Assembly: GCA_003254905.1 (NCBI GenBank)
Contig: QANU01008237.1
Coordinates: forward strand, 421,889 to 485,888
DNA from: Nissolia schottii
Taxonomy: Eukaryota; Streptophyta; Magnoliopsida; Fabales; Fabaceae
Length of the DNA stretch: 64,000 nucleotides
Reading direction: 5' to 3'
Part shown: piece by piece, positions 23,201 through 34,410 of the stretch
Layout of the letters: every line of letters begins with the position of its first letter
Position numbering within the stretch: the first letter of the stretch is position 1
The notes under the pieces: model-generated
The model's input: the letters and a program-made list of their open reading frames with translations, nothing else
The model's database searches: none
What the model was told of the DNA's origin: nothing
Program-made: the position numbers and the translations under genes

Positions 23201-23786
23201 CAATCGAGAATCGGTATAAAGATGAAGAAGCTCGAGCACAAGCCACAAGAGATTTGTTAAGTTGCATTGTAGAGAATCGCATGTTGGCAAATTCCCTTCC
23301 ACACCAAAACAAAGAACAGGTACGATAACCAAATAGGCAAATACATGTTTTATTCGGACGCTGCCTCTAGAATCAGCTTTCAAAGTGACTACTTTCTTGT
23401 TTCAGATCTTCAATGAGTGCAATAAAGCGGAGCAGTGGCTAAGAGAGAAGATGCAGCAGCAAGATGCCTTGCCTAAGAGCTCCAATCCAGTGTTTTGGTC
23501 AAGTGATATAAAGAGCAAGACAGAGGAGTTAAACTTGTATGGTTTCTTCATTCCTGTTTCCTTTTCCAGAAGAAGTGCACAATTGTAGGGTGCTATGATC
23601 ATTCAATTGGGTCTGAATTATGCATCAATGTTTGTTTTTTATTATCCCTAGATTTTATGCCTAAAGAGTGATGAATGTTCTGTTTTGGTTGGTTTCAGAT
23701 TACGCAGGCGGATATCTGGATCCAAGGGCTCTCCAATTCCAGCAGATAAGGCTGAACACAAGCAAAATAGTTCTAATCATCCGTGA
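20223..23786 (+). CDS. HSP70-16: Heat shock 70 kDa protein 16 (Hsp110-type)
   Basis: Nine coding exons: 20223-21392, 21601-21813, 21995-22090, 22185-22307, 22556-22756, 22971-23117, 23191-23319, 23406-23536 and 23699-23786. Together they give 765 aa; the Arabidopsis protein is about 763 aa. Exon 1 holds the whole ATPase domain (residues 1-390): VGFDIGNENCVIAVV for nucleotide binding, GVPSYFTD, LGGRDFDDVL and VELVGSGSRIPAI. Exons 2-3 cover the substrate-binding beta domain and exons 4-9 the acidic loop and alpha-helical lid, ending in a basic, Ser-rich tail without EEVD. This is the divergent Hsp110/SSE branch, which serves mainly as nucleotide-exchange factor and holdase for canonical Hsp70; location is cytosol/nucleus. 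In Arabidopsis HSP70-16 has been linked to sepal opening in heat and to cold-stressed germination. The start at 20223 gives the standard N-terminus. The gene looks intact. Confidence 0.95.
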
Positions 23787-24619
23787 AGACAAGGCTGTAG
23801 TGTTAGCTTCTGACAAAATTAGACTTTTTTTTGAAGGAAAAAAAAAACTTTTTTTGCTCTCTCTTTTTAGGGTACACACTTTTTTTTTTAAACTAATATC
23901 TTTTTTTTTTTTTTCCCTTTTTCAAATGTATATTTAAGTAAATGAAGTCAATGACAATTACCAGCACAATCATCTTTTTGTTCTTCGAAGTTCTGAGGCA
24001 TCTCTTTTAATCTTAATATTTTCTTATGTCACTTTAGTTCCTTGAAATCGATTGTTCTAAGGGAGCAAATATGCATGTACATACTTTGGTTTTATATAAG
24101 ATGTATGTTGTATTTGTGGCACTTGTCTTTGTTTTACTCACGGAAATTATTACAAACTAGCGTTGGAGAACTTTGGCCATATAATTGGCCAACTTAAAGT
24201 GTACTTTTATGCATCCAGAAAAACACTTTTTTCTATCCTCCAACCAAACACACTTAACAAGGAGCAACAAGCTCATCGCACTGGATAGTAATTCCGTTCC
24301 AAATGGGATCATAAAATGCAATGCTAATTGCAAACATAAATATGTGCCGAGCCAAAAGATAGAGTCAATCAAAGCATCATCATCGTTTTAGACACCAAGA
24401 ATCAGCATATCTAGCTTATTTTCAAGGTCGCAAAACCACTGATTTGTCGGTCCAGTCTCCTAATGTGTGATGCTGGCATACTAGATTACTAGCTTTCTTG
24501 CCACCACCGTCCAACCAAAGCACAATGACACAACCAAACCTACAGGGTAATGTCAACTAGATCTACAAGTAATTTACATGATGTGAACTATATGTGAATA
24601 AACTAAACTATCAAATGTT
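23787..24619. other. Convergent 3' region between HSP70-16 and the unknown minus-strand gene
   Basis: Holds the 3' UTR of HSP70-16 (T-rich runs at 23820-23925) and, on the other strand, the 3' UTR of the gene ending at 24620. No additional gene is seen. Transcripts from the two sides could overlap if poly(A) sites lie late. Confidence 0.5.
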
Positions 24620-26798
24620 TTAGTTTTTCTTCTTGGCATTTGTCTTCTTAGCACTTGTTTTCTTTCTTGATTTCTTGAATCCTGTACCACTCTCCTGTAA
24701 GCATCAAAGGCATATTCAGTGCCATATCCCATCCAAAACAACAAAAAATCTAATCCAAATAATATATAAGCTGATGTACCTTCCGATATTGTCTATAAGC
24801 AATTCGACCTGTCATCTCCTGCCCACTTTTGTTGACATAAACCTGCAGATGAAAGATAGACGAATCAGAATTCTGATATGATATGCCAAAAGATGTTTCA
24901 GCTATTAACCGGAGATTCAAGACACAGACAACTATTAGAATAATGGAATCAAGAGGATCAAATCATACGAGCATAATTCCTCCAAAGAGGAAAAAGAAAA
25001 ACATGGTAATACATAGTGATAATCACATGCAACACATAATGTGATAATTTAAATTTCACATCTATTTACAAATTAAATAGCATACTACATGTGTATTTTT
25101 TTGCATTTCCACCCTAAACCAGAATCTAGCAAGATGAGAAAAGTAAATTAATTCAACCAGCAAATAACATTAAACATGTTCCAGATGGATTTTTTTTTCA
25201 AGTACCTTTCTTCCATCCAATGATGTAAACCAATGACCAGCAGATTGACCACTCGCTTGGACACGCCTTTTGCCAGCATCCATTGGCATACTGCTGCAGC
25301 TCTTGGGTTCCACCCAGTTTGCAGAAGTATACGAAACATTTGAAGAGCTCAATTTGTTCGCTTTATTTTTACCTCTTGAGACACTGTTCTTGGAGCTATT
25401 TCTCTTCGTTGCTTTCATTCTAGAAGACTCTCCATTTGCAAATGATGAAACATTTCTGGGGTCAACCCAGCCCCCAGAAGCATCAAAATTTTCCTCAACA
25501 GTCAAATTTCTTGATTTGTTGTTACCCCGTGTTGAGCTCTTAGTAGAACATTTCTGGCCAGAAGCTCCATTACCAAATTGTTCCCTGAAATCAAAATGCA
25601 CAACAATTTAACATAACTGGCAGAAAGTTTACTTTTTCCAGTTATTACCAAAACGATAACAATGGTTGAAGAAGATAGGTTACATGTAATCAATATGCAA
25701 CGTGTTAGGTTGCTGATTCACTCTGTTGACACCTAATGGAGAAAAATTATGCAGCCGGCTGCGAACCATTTGCCGGATCCTCAAGTCCTCGTGGAAGAAG
25801 TATCGATGAGCAGGAGGACCAGGGCTAGCAGACTCCCAAAGCTGCTGCTCCCCTTGGAAGCTAGAATTAACCCCAACACGCCTCTTGCCATGACTCCCCA
25901 GCACATCAATCCCCAGTTTCTCTGCTTCCTTGTTCTTGGCAGACCGAAAGTACTCCTCGCACACCTCATTGAATGCTGGAGTCGGTATAGAGAAACTCTT
26001 CACCGGCGAAAAATCCTTCCACAGATCCTGATCCCGATTCACACTAAACTTGGTTTTTGGTACACTATGTTGAAGAGGGGGTCCATTCGTTGCAATTTTA
26101 TGATCAGTAATAACATCTTCAACTAATGGATCATCTGAATCAGAATCGGAACTGAGCAATTGAAACCTTCGCAGAGGGCTGGTTGTTAATTTCGGAAACA
26201 CCAACCCTGCCTTGCCAGTTTCCATCTTTGTAGAAGCAGCAGGAGCATCGGAACAAGCTTCCTTTCGTTTCCTAACCCTAGATGAATGAGGAGTCAAAAC
26301 CCCGCTACCGTTCAACGACACCTTGGAGCTGCTACACACAGAATGGTTCCACGCCGATGAACGTGAATGCACTATTATCACACACACACACACACACAAA
26401 AATTAAAAATTGAAATTAAATAAATAATGTGTAATTCAAGATTTAATTTTTTGTTCCTTTACAATTGAAAAAATGAAGCTACGTTGCTTTAGCTAACCTT
26501 GAAGGGGATCGTCGTCGTCTTGCGAGGAGAACTCTTCGATGTCTTCGTCGGCGTCGAGTGGAGGTTGTTGCGGCTGCGGATCCGGTGGGGGAGGGGGAGG
26601 GCCGCGGCGGAGGCGCTTGAGGATTGGTCGAGGCGGGTTGGGTCCGGTGTCCGGATCGGAGTCGGATACTTGTTGGGAAAAATCTTGGTCGTCGTGGGGG
26701 TTTTGGGCGGCGAAACGAGGTGGATTGATGGGGGAACGTGGGGAGGGGAGGTCGGAATCGAGACCTAGAGAGAACGAGGGAGCTTCACAGAACGCCAT
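24620..26798 (-). CDS. Plant protein of unknown function, proline-rich N-terminus and lysine-rich C-terminus
   Basis: Five coding exons on the minus strand: 26798-26498, 26371-25684, 25584-25206, 24842-24780 and 24694-24620. All junctions keep one frame, giving 501 aa. The N-terminal 100 residues are proline-rich with an acidic end (DEDIEEFSSQDDDD). The middle contains a basic RKRKE patch, a run of Ser/Asp (SSDSDSDDP) and a likely conserved segment LWKDFSPVKSFSIPTPAFNE. The third exon is Ser/Asn/Lys-rich with two WV(D/E)P motifs and ends in GHWFTSLDGRK. The fourth exon continues with KSGQEMTGRIAYRQYRK, and the last is very lysine-rich and may be a nuclear localisation signal. I recognise it as a plant-conserved type but cannot name a function. 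Composition and charge suggest a disordered nuclear protein. Intron 1 ends in a (TG)n run next to its acceptor. Confidence 0.85.
26380..26399. repeat. (CA)n microsatellite abutting a splice acceptor
   Basis: A CA run of about nine units on the forward strand reads as (TG)n in the sense of the minus-strand gene. It sits where the polypyrimidine tract of intron 1 should be, about 8 bases before the acceptor used for exon 2. Confidence 0.85.
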
Positions 26799-27288
26799 TG
26801 AAGAGAGAGAGAAATGGAAGGGGTGGAATTAGGATTTATTAAGTTTATGGTATTTGAATTTTTGGGAAATGGAGGGAATCCAAATTCTGAGAAGGGGACA
26901 AGAACGAAAATGAATTTTGGCGGGTGAGTGAGAGAGTGAGATTGACAGACAAGATTGGTGTTGGGCACGCTGAGGATTCCCCGCAAAGATCCCTTTCCTT
27001 TTCAGCTTTTTTTTTTTAATTAAAAAATAAAATCACTATATGACTATTTCTTATATATAATCACTTAAATTTATTTTTGTAGAAATTTATTTTTGTAGTT
27101 GTCACCGTTATGAAAATAATCCTATTAATTGTTGAAGTTGCTAAAATTTGGTTAGACTAGTGTACACTTGATTTCTAAGTGTGATCACTCACAATTGATT
27201 GTAGCGGCCGTCAAAAGTGAAAATGTCTCACTTTTAAATTTCCTAAATTAATTTTGTGTGTTATACCTAAAAATCAAGCATGTTAATA
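26799..27288 (-). promoter_or_regulatory. Promoter and 5' UTR region of the unknown minus-strand gene
   Basis: The stretch upstream of the ATG at 26798 contains CT-rich sequence in the gene's sense (the GA-rich run at 26802-26816 and around 26920-26940), consistent with a plant 5' UTR. No unambiguous TATA box is seen; a TATATA word occurs near 27052. Nothing else is recognised up to the LTR. Confidence 0.35.
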
Positions 27289-27293
27289 GTTAA

Positions 27294-27428
27294 TGTGATG
27301 ACCCAAAAAAAAAAGGAAAGCCGACGTCCTGTAGCACCCCAGTGGTGAGCACCCCAGTGGTGAGGCGTGTTGTGCGTACTACAACACGGGAATTAGTCCC
27401 ACATCAAATATATCATTAGAAAATGTCT

Positions 27429-27472
<44 letters not shown>

Positions 27473-29191
27473 TACATAGAGAGAGAAAAGTTTTCCGTAA
27501 CTGTTTAGACTTGTTACGAGATCTCAATTTGCGAGATTTTTTGCTCTAGTTATTTTTATTTCTTTTCTCCCTCTCATTTTTTGTTCGTAGGAAAACAATT
27601 GTCTTCACATAGACTGTCAACAATGTCTTCACATAGGGTGTTAGCAACAGCTTAGTGCTCCTTAGTAGTCAGCCATTTTAAGATGAGTGACTTTTTCACG
27701 GTCTATTTTAGACCACGTATTTATTTTTAAAGTTATTTATTTATTTATTTTAGAATTATTTTATTTGTGCATGTTTTATGAAATCTTAGAAAATGGAACT
27801 TAGTATTTTAATTTATGTATTTATGAAGTTAATTATTATTGGAGATTCTTTTTATGAAATTATTAAGTTATTAATTAGTATTTCCATATTTATGAAAATA
27901 GTTAGATATTTATTTAATTAGTTATTTCTTTATAATTATTTGTTTATAAAGTAGATAGTTAAAAAATATTTATGAAACTATTTTAGAAAGTCATGAAACC
28001 TTTTAGAACCACTTGAGATCACTTATTTTATTACATTAAATAAAGTCATGTTGTATGTGTATGATTAAGTATTAAGTTATATAAATATTCACATAATTGT
28101 CTAGTTAGGCTTAGTAGAAACCTTTGACAAAAGATTTTGGTTAAGGAAAAATTATGCTAGGAAAAGATTTCTGTTAATGAAATGTTTTGGCTAGGACAGG
28201 ACTTGGTATTTAAGTTGTCCATTGTGACGCATCTTTCTAAGCATGAGATCTTAGTATACCTATATTTTTTTAAAATAAAACATTTAATAATATTAAGTCA
28301 TGTAAAAGTGACCAGTATCAGTATCATATAAAGGATTATGTTATTATGATTATGTTATGTTATGTATCTAAACTGTTTTCATGGAAGTTATATCTATAAT
28401 AGTATTGTAAGTCAACGACAACCTACGTTAACCCTTTGTACCATTGTAGTAAGAATTAGGATTAACTATCAAGGATTGGACTTGGTAGCGTATCCCCAAA
28501 TATCGTGGCCTAAATACTTGGGTAGTGTATTAGGACTAATTATTAGGTATCTATGGACTCGGGTAACGTTTCCCAGCTATCATGGCCTAGGTGATTGGGT
28601 AGTGTATCCCCAACTATCATGACCTAGATACTTGGGTTGTGTGTCATAAGCAAAACCATAATACTCGGGAACCGTCTATCTAAATGTCCTTCTTATTTAA
28701 TGATTATGTTTTCGAATAAAGATTATGTTTTTATTGTAAAGTATTACTATTATAAAAGTTTTATGCTTGTTATATATTATATATTGCATTGCATATTATG
28801 GTTACGAACTGTCCGATGTTGTCGTGGAGTTTGTCATTTACTGAGTGATGACTCACCCCTTATCAACCTTCTTTAGATATCGTTGACAAGGACACACTGC
28901 TTGCTCAATAGATCTTAGCAGTTTGAACTCCTTATGAACTTTATGATGTGAAATATTAGTGCTCTAGTGCTCTAGTGGACTACAAGCAGGGTGTAGCGTA
29001 TTTGGATTATATAAATTTCGTACCTTGTAAAAGATTTTATTTTATTATATTATGATGTTTAGTTTTATTTACAAAATGTTTCCTCTTTATTTATAAAAAC
29101 TGTGTTTTTCATTATTAATACGTTAAGAGACTTTCCTAAGAGAACTAATTGCGTGCCAGTGGCAATTTCGACGATTTCTAAGGTCGTCACA
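27294..29191. mobile_element. Solo LTR (Ty3-gypsy-like), 1.9 kb
   Basis: The element begins TGTGATGACC and ends GGTCGTCACA, near-perfect short inverted termini with TG...CA ends. It is flanked by the 5-bp word GTTAA on both sides (27289-27293 and 29192-29196). There is no gag-pol, primer-binding site or second LTR, so this is a solo LTR left by recombination. The TGTGACGACC-type terminus is typical of plant chromovirus (Tekay-like) LTRs; the family assignment is inference. Inside are a (TA)n run (27431-27468), a duplicated AGCACCCCAGTGGTG word (27342-27371) and tandem units around 28470-28640. Confidence 0.88.
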
Positions 29192-29196
29192 GTTAA

Positions 29197-30180
29197 ATTA
29201 ATATTTAAGAAATAATTTAATAGGTTTTTGACAACTTATAGAAACTAAGATGATAATTTTCATTATTTGAGAATGAAATTAATTGATATTAACAACCCTC
29301 CAATGAAATTTGTAGGTTTACTCTTTTCTCATACAACATTTTTTTTTTCAACAACATTTTTAGGGTGTTTCACTAATTAATTACGTTTGCCATAACTAGT
29401 CAATAGCCGGTGTAAATTCGAAACATAATCTCGGGTTTTCCTTGTAGAGAGCTCTTGAGCTCCTACCAATAAGTAATTACTAATTACCCGATAGTTTGGT
29501 TTGGAGCTTTAAATCAACGATTACAATTACAATCAGCAGAGAGGGGCTAAATAAGCTAAATTGAATTTCATTATTTCTCACTAGACACATTTTAACGACA
29601 CTTAATAATCAGAATGAACGTTGGCGAAAAGAAAGAGCAAGAAAACGGCCCCGGCATTTAAGTTCTCTTTTTCTATCCTGGGACCAGAAATCATCCTTGG
29701 AATATCTCCTACAACAAAAAATCCTAGGCGACATAGCAATGATAGAAAAAAAAAATCCAAAAAAGATGATGCTATCATCTACTATACTTTATGACCACCT
29801 GTTTTTTTCCCTTGAAATTTGTCCTCGGACTAAAATTGATACAACAAAAGATACATGCTTCTCATAATTTTCGTCAGGAACCTACATAATGAAGGAAAAG
29901 CCGATCGTTACATATTACAGAGCAAAGCTAATTTCCATGATTATTCCACTGTTTGAGGTACTTTGGCACAAGGGAATGAAATGATTATCTGCTCAACGCT
30001 TGACATGAATGATAATAATGAAGAACTGAAACATGAACTAGTCTGAGGCATAAAATGTGCAATTATTCAAGGCCCCTCAACACTTTCTGAACAGTTTTGC
30101 CCATAAGCCGCATATTTGTGCTTTCACTCCAGAACGAAGTGCTTCCTGCCACTCATTCTTCAGTTATACAGGTGAGCAAT
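29197..30180. other. Intergenic DNA and 3' UTR of the coiled-coil gene
   Basis: The part nearest 30180 (from about 29870) is presumably 3' UTR of the minus-strand gene. The remainder is AT-rich with no supported gene. Confidence 0.4.
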
Positions 30181-33100
30181 CTAATACTTCTGTTTAAGAA
30201 CATGGCGCAACTGAACCTTCTGGCTTTCCATCCTAGCCTCCAAAAGTTTGGCTTTCAAACTATGCTTCTGTCCAGTGCGAGGAATGCATCCTTTCATACT
30301 TCGATGTAGATTTCCTGACTCGGGAGGACTAAACTGGTATAGAACGTCTTGGGGGCTTAGCTCACCCTTACCTGATCCATGATCAGGAGACATGATGCCC
30401 CCATTAGATAACCTTCCATTTGAAAGCCTTCCATTCATTCCCTCAAAAGAGATTATCTTGTACTTTTCCCCGTTGTTTGGACATGTCTTCCAAAGCCTAG
30501 TTATGGATGATACCTTCTTCGGTTGCTTTGTTGGTATAGAGCACACTTCACTAATTTCGGTGATTGGTGTCTCCTCACCTGCATTTTCTTCCCATTCAAG
30601 CACGCTCCTCCCCGAGACATTACTCTGTCGATGATTCTTGTTCAAATATTGGGTACTCCCTTCCGGTGAATAACTCGAGTCTTGATCCTCAACATGGCTC
30701 ACGGTTTCCCATCCACTTTCATCTTCTTCTATATCACCATTATCATCCATAAATACATCTGAACGTCTCTGGATGCCATCCTTACTTATTACATTGGCTT
30801 CAGGACTCACTGTGTGAATCTTCGAGGCATGACTAGCAGGGCTGTGAGAAATACATGGCTTAATCTCCCTCTCATTAGGTTCACCAAAAGTTGCATCCTC
30901 AAAAATGGCAAAAATATCATCTGAATTGGGTGGCTCATATGAAAATCCCTTGATGTCCTCAATGTTCATTGCAGCTGCAGCCTGTTGCAGTGACTGTGCC
31001 TCTTTCATCTCCTTTGCATTTCGATTCAAATTTTTTGAGGATAGAAAAGTTTCTAAATCTGCTACAAGTTTATTCATCTGTGAATACTTCTCTTCAAGGG
31101 CAACTTTTGCATCTATCAACTTCGTTTGGACACGTTCTTCACGCCATACTTCAGCCATCTGTAACATCTTTCTCTCCTCTTCCACTTCGTCTCTGAGTTT
31201 CATAGACTCCCTCTTTAATGCTTCAACCTCAGCCTTGTCTTCTCCAATTTCCTTGGCAAGCTCATCACACACTTCCTCTATCAATTCTCTTGCCTTCCTT
31301 TCCTTGTCATAATCCTGCATGTAGCGCTTTGCAGCTAGTTTGGTATCTGCCAATTCATTAACCAGCCTCGAATTGACAATTTCAAACTTTTGCCGACTTT
31401 TCCTTTCTCGATTCAACTCTGCTTTAATGTCGTCAATGTATGCACGGATTTTTTCATGTTCTCTGCTTCGCCATTGGGCCTTTTCTTCGCTGATTTTTTT
31501 CAAGAAATGCTCAAGTTTCTTTTTGGAGGAGCGGCGTTCAGTCTCAAGCTCCTGAATTCGTGCACGAGCCTGCTCTAATTCAGCTTCAAGAGCAGATACA
31601 ACAGATACAGCACTTACCTTTTGATCAAGAAGTTTCATCTGGCTGTAGATATGGTGTGCCTCATCTGATGTTTTTACACAAAAAGGATCCCACTTTGTTG
31701 CACCCTCCATTTCAATGTTGGGAAACTGAAAAGAAGGCTCAAGCTGAAGAACACAAAGCAGGTTTAGGATCAGTACTTCAGTTGCTTACCCTTTTCCTCA
31801 GCCAGAATAAATTCCTCCTATTGCTGATATTCTAAATGCTACTTTCACCATGTGAGTTAACATGAAAAAAGTGAAAATTATTTTGTCCAAGTCATTCAAC
31901 AAAATCCTCTACATTTATAAATAGAACAGATCTATGCAACAATCATGAACTACATCTACATGATGTCATGTCAACCTATATATGCATACCTATCTTTGCA
32001 AGTGTTTTCAAAGGCATGCATTTGTTATATTTAAATTTCTACAATTATGAACTACATGCTGCTATTATCATAGTTTTTTGATCTCTATAGCCTAACTTAA
32101 TGAAAACTTAATGAAATTGCATCCTGAGGCATAAAGCAGGTACTTATGATGAATTATGATAAAACAGGCATTTGCATGACTGACCAGGTAACAAGATCAC
32201 CAAGCATCGAGGTAATAAATCTAACTTGAGTCTTTTACAATCACATGAGCTTCACTCAATAATCTTCAATTCTGAAAAGCTACCTAAACTTCTAATGGTT
32301 TATATTGAAGTAGTAATAAAAATCATACCTCACAGAAGTGTCCACTTTTTGTCCCAGAGATGGAACGTGGACTTTGAGATAGATTCTTCAGATCAGAACC
32401 ATGAGTCACGGCATTTGGACGACCAAGGAACGGGAGGCCTGCGTGGTTGATTCCATGCTGCAGATGAGTGGCATCAGCAGCAAGTTAAAAGCAGAATCTA
32501 TCAAATCGATCACACAACACAAACCAACTACCAAGTTGCAAAAACGCTGTTAACCACATGAACATTACTTACATGACTATAACATACATGCATGAGAGAA
32601 AACCAATTCCCTAATTCAACAGAAAATCATAGATATATTTTATCTAATAACAGAATCTCAGTCCAAATAAAGTGGCACAGCTTGAGCTTACAAACAAACA
32701 AGCATCAAAGAATGAGTTCAACTATCTACAAAGAAAAGCCCTACTCAACTCATTTCTCTAATCATTACAAAGAACAAAATGATTAGATTTCAAGTAGAGC
32801 AACATAAACTATACAAAAACTTTAAAAAGGCTAGAAATGATAGCTCATTCTCAAAACCAAAACAGAAACCTGCCTTACTCTTCAAAATCAAGCAACAATA
32901 GAACAATAAACTACACATTTTCTCCCCCAATGGAGGGCCCTACAATAAACAGTAGATGAAGCAAGCAGTAGCACACGGCTTCAAAAATCAAAGCTCCAAA
33001 ATCAGAAACAACATACCAACACATTCACACTGAAACGAAGAAAACTGCGAGGGATCTCAAATAGAACAGCAAAAAAACAAAATCCAAATCAAGAAAGAGG

Positions 33101-33495
33101 TTTACCTGAAGCCTCAACCGATCCTCGTTTCTTCGCTGTCCCATTGCCATCTCCGGCAGGTGCAGCCGCCACAGCCCCGCGGCGAGCCTCCTAGCCGACA
33201 CCGTCCGGTTCTCTCTCCGGCCGTTTCTCCGTCCATCTCCGGCGACCGACTTCCTGTCCTCCTCGAGCGGATCATCGTCGTCGCCGCTGCCTCCGCCGCC
33301 GTCGTTCCTCTCGTGGATCTTCCACTTCAGCAGAGGCGTCTCGGGCCTGCTCCGCCTCCCATTTGGAGCACCGAGCCTCCTCAGCCGCGTCCCCGGAGTC
33401 CTCGGCCTCCTCCTGTGAAACGGCTTCGCCGGTTGAAGATCTGAGTCCGGCGACGGGTTCGGCGGCGGGTGGAGACACCTGGCGGGAATCTTCAT
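30181..33495 (-). CDS. Plant coiled-coil protein, USO1-like annotation family (At5g41620 type)
   Basis: Three coding exons on the minus strand: 33495-33106, 32457-32329 and 31743-30181. All are phase 0 and total 693 aa. The ATG at 33495 is the first in frame. Exon 1 encodes a Pro/Arg-rich N-terminus followed by SARRLAAGLWRL, the short conserved motif of this family, and the basic GQRRNEDRLRLQ segment. Exon 3 encodes a long coiled coil at about residues 220-411 (Glu/Lys/Arg heptads, ELEQARARIQELE onward), then an acidic, Ser-rich linker with DESGWETVSH and a basic C-terminus (SLKAKLLEARMESQKVQLRH). Homologues are usually called 'intracellular protein transport protein USO1-like', a name resting on coiled-coil similarity only; the family is related to the trichome-branching protein BRANCHLESS TRICHOMES. 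A cytoskeleton-related role is likely but not shown by the sequence. The gene looks intact. Confidence 0.88.
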
Positions 33496-33785
33496 AGTCT
33501 CCGGCGAGAAAAAACGAGAGCCATTCAGGTTCACACACAATGTTAGAGTGAGCTCTGTTCGTAACCGCGAAGAACGAACGGACGAAGCGCTTCAATGAGA
33601 GAGAGAAAGTAAGAGAGTGTGTGTGCTGGTGATGAAGCTCGTGAAGTGTGTGAAAAAAGTGCGGGCGTGTGAGAGAAGAACACGAGGAAGGTACAGTAGA
33701 GAGAGAAAGAAGAGAGAGAGAGTGTGTGTGATTTTGGTGAGAGAAAACGACGAACACAGTGATACAAAAATGCAGAGATCAGAGT
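33496..33785 (-). promoter_or_regulatory. GA/CT-rich 5' UTR and proximal promoter of the coiled-coil gene
   Basis: Read on the minus strand this is strongly CT-rich (forward (GA)n runs at about 33595-33612 and 33699-33722), like plant 5' UTRs and Y-patch promoters. There is no obvious TATA box immediately upstream; the forward sequence at 33860-33900 contains two CGTCGT-type words. Confidence 0.45.
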
Positions 33786-34029
33786 ATTCGTCTACGTATT
33801 TGCGTATATTAATACGGTCAACGTATTCCAGAGGTGGCAGTGAAGTTCTTATACGGCGTCGTTTTGGTTCTTTGTTGAATGAAGACGACGTCGTATTGGG
33901 CTCTGGTTGGGACAGAGACGTTGTGATTTAAAATCAAATCATTCCCACACGATGGAGTCCTCCGTCACTTGGTTGTACTTTTTTTTTTATTTCATTTTCT
34001 TGATGGGTCAATAATTTTATTATTCAGAT

Positions 34030-34410
34030 TACGTTCAGTAAAAAAAAAAAAAATAGAAATAAGACGGGACCGAGACACATGAAATTTTTTGTGTCTCTAG
34101 TCCCAAGAAAAAAAATTTATGTCTTATCTTTTTCAATTTTAATAAAATGCAAAACAATATAGATTATCTCATTTTTACTCCTAATAGCAAACGCAATTAA
34201 AGGATTTATTTGATACTTCACTTCTTTAGATAGAGATACATAGACACCGAACAAAAACTTACATATTTTTTTAAATTTTAGTAAAATTAAAATAAATGAG
34301 ACAAAAAAGTTGTCTAAAAAACACAAAATTAAAGTTTTAAAAAAATAAATAAAATTTATATTTATCTTTATGTCTCAATCCCACGTCTTATTTCTAATAA
34401 CAAACGCTAA
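34030..34410. mobile_element. MITE-like repeat, possibly two abutting copies
   Basis: Left end ('ttacgttcagtaaaa...gaaataagacggga') and right end, read in reverse ('ttagcgtttgttattagaaataagacgtggg'), are diverged inverted repeats. An internal 'gcaaacgcaatt' end near 34189 and a new start at about 34200 suggest two neighbouring elements of the 'gcgtttggtac' MITE type also seen at 37098 and 54103. Ends are uncertain. Confidence 0.45.

Noticed and set aside
25270-26126. Plus-strand open frames of 113 and 125 codons within the unknown minus-strand gene
   Set aside because: They mirror exons 2 and 3 of the minus-strand gene, whose splice sites and frame are consistent; the plus-strand frames have no conserved features.
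33160-33757. Open frames overlapping exon 1 of the coiled-coil gene
   Set aside because: They are GC-rich shadow frames; only the frame starting at ATG 33495 joins the downstream exons and carries the family motif.
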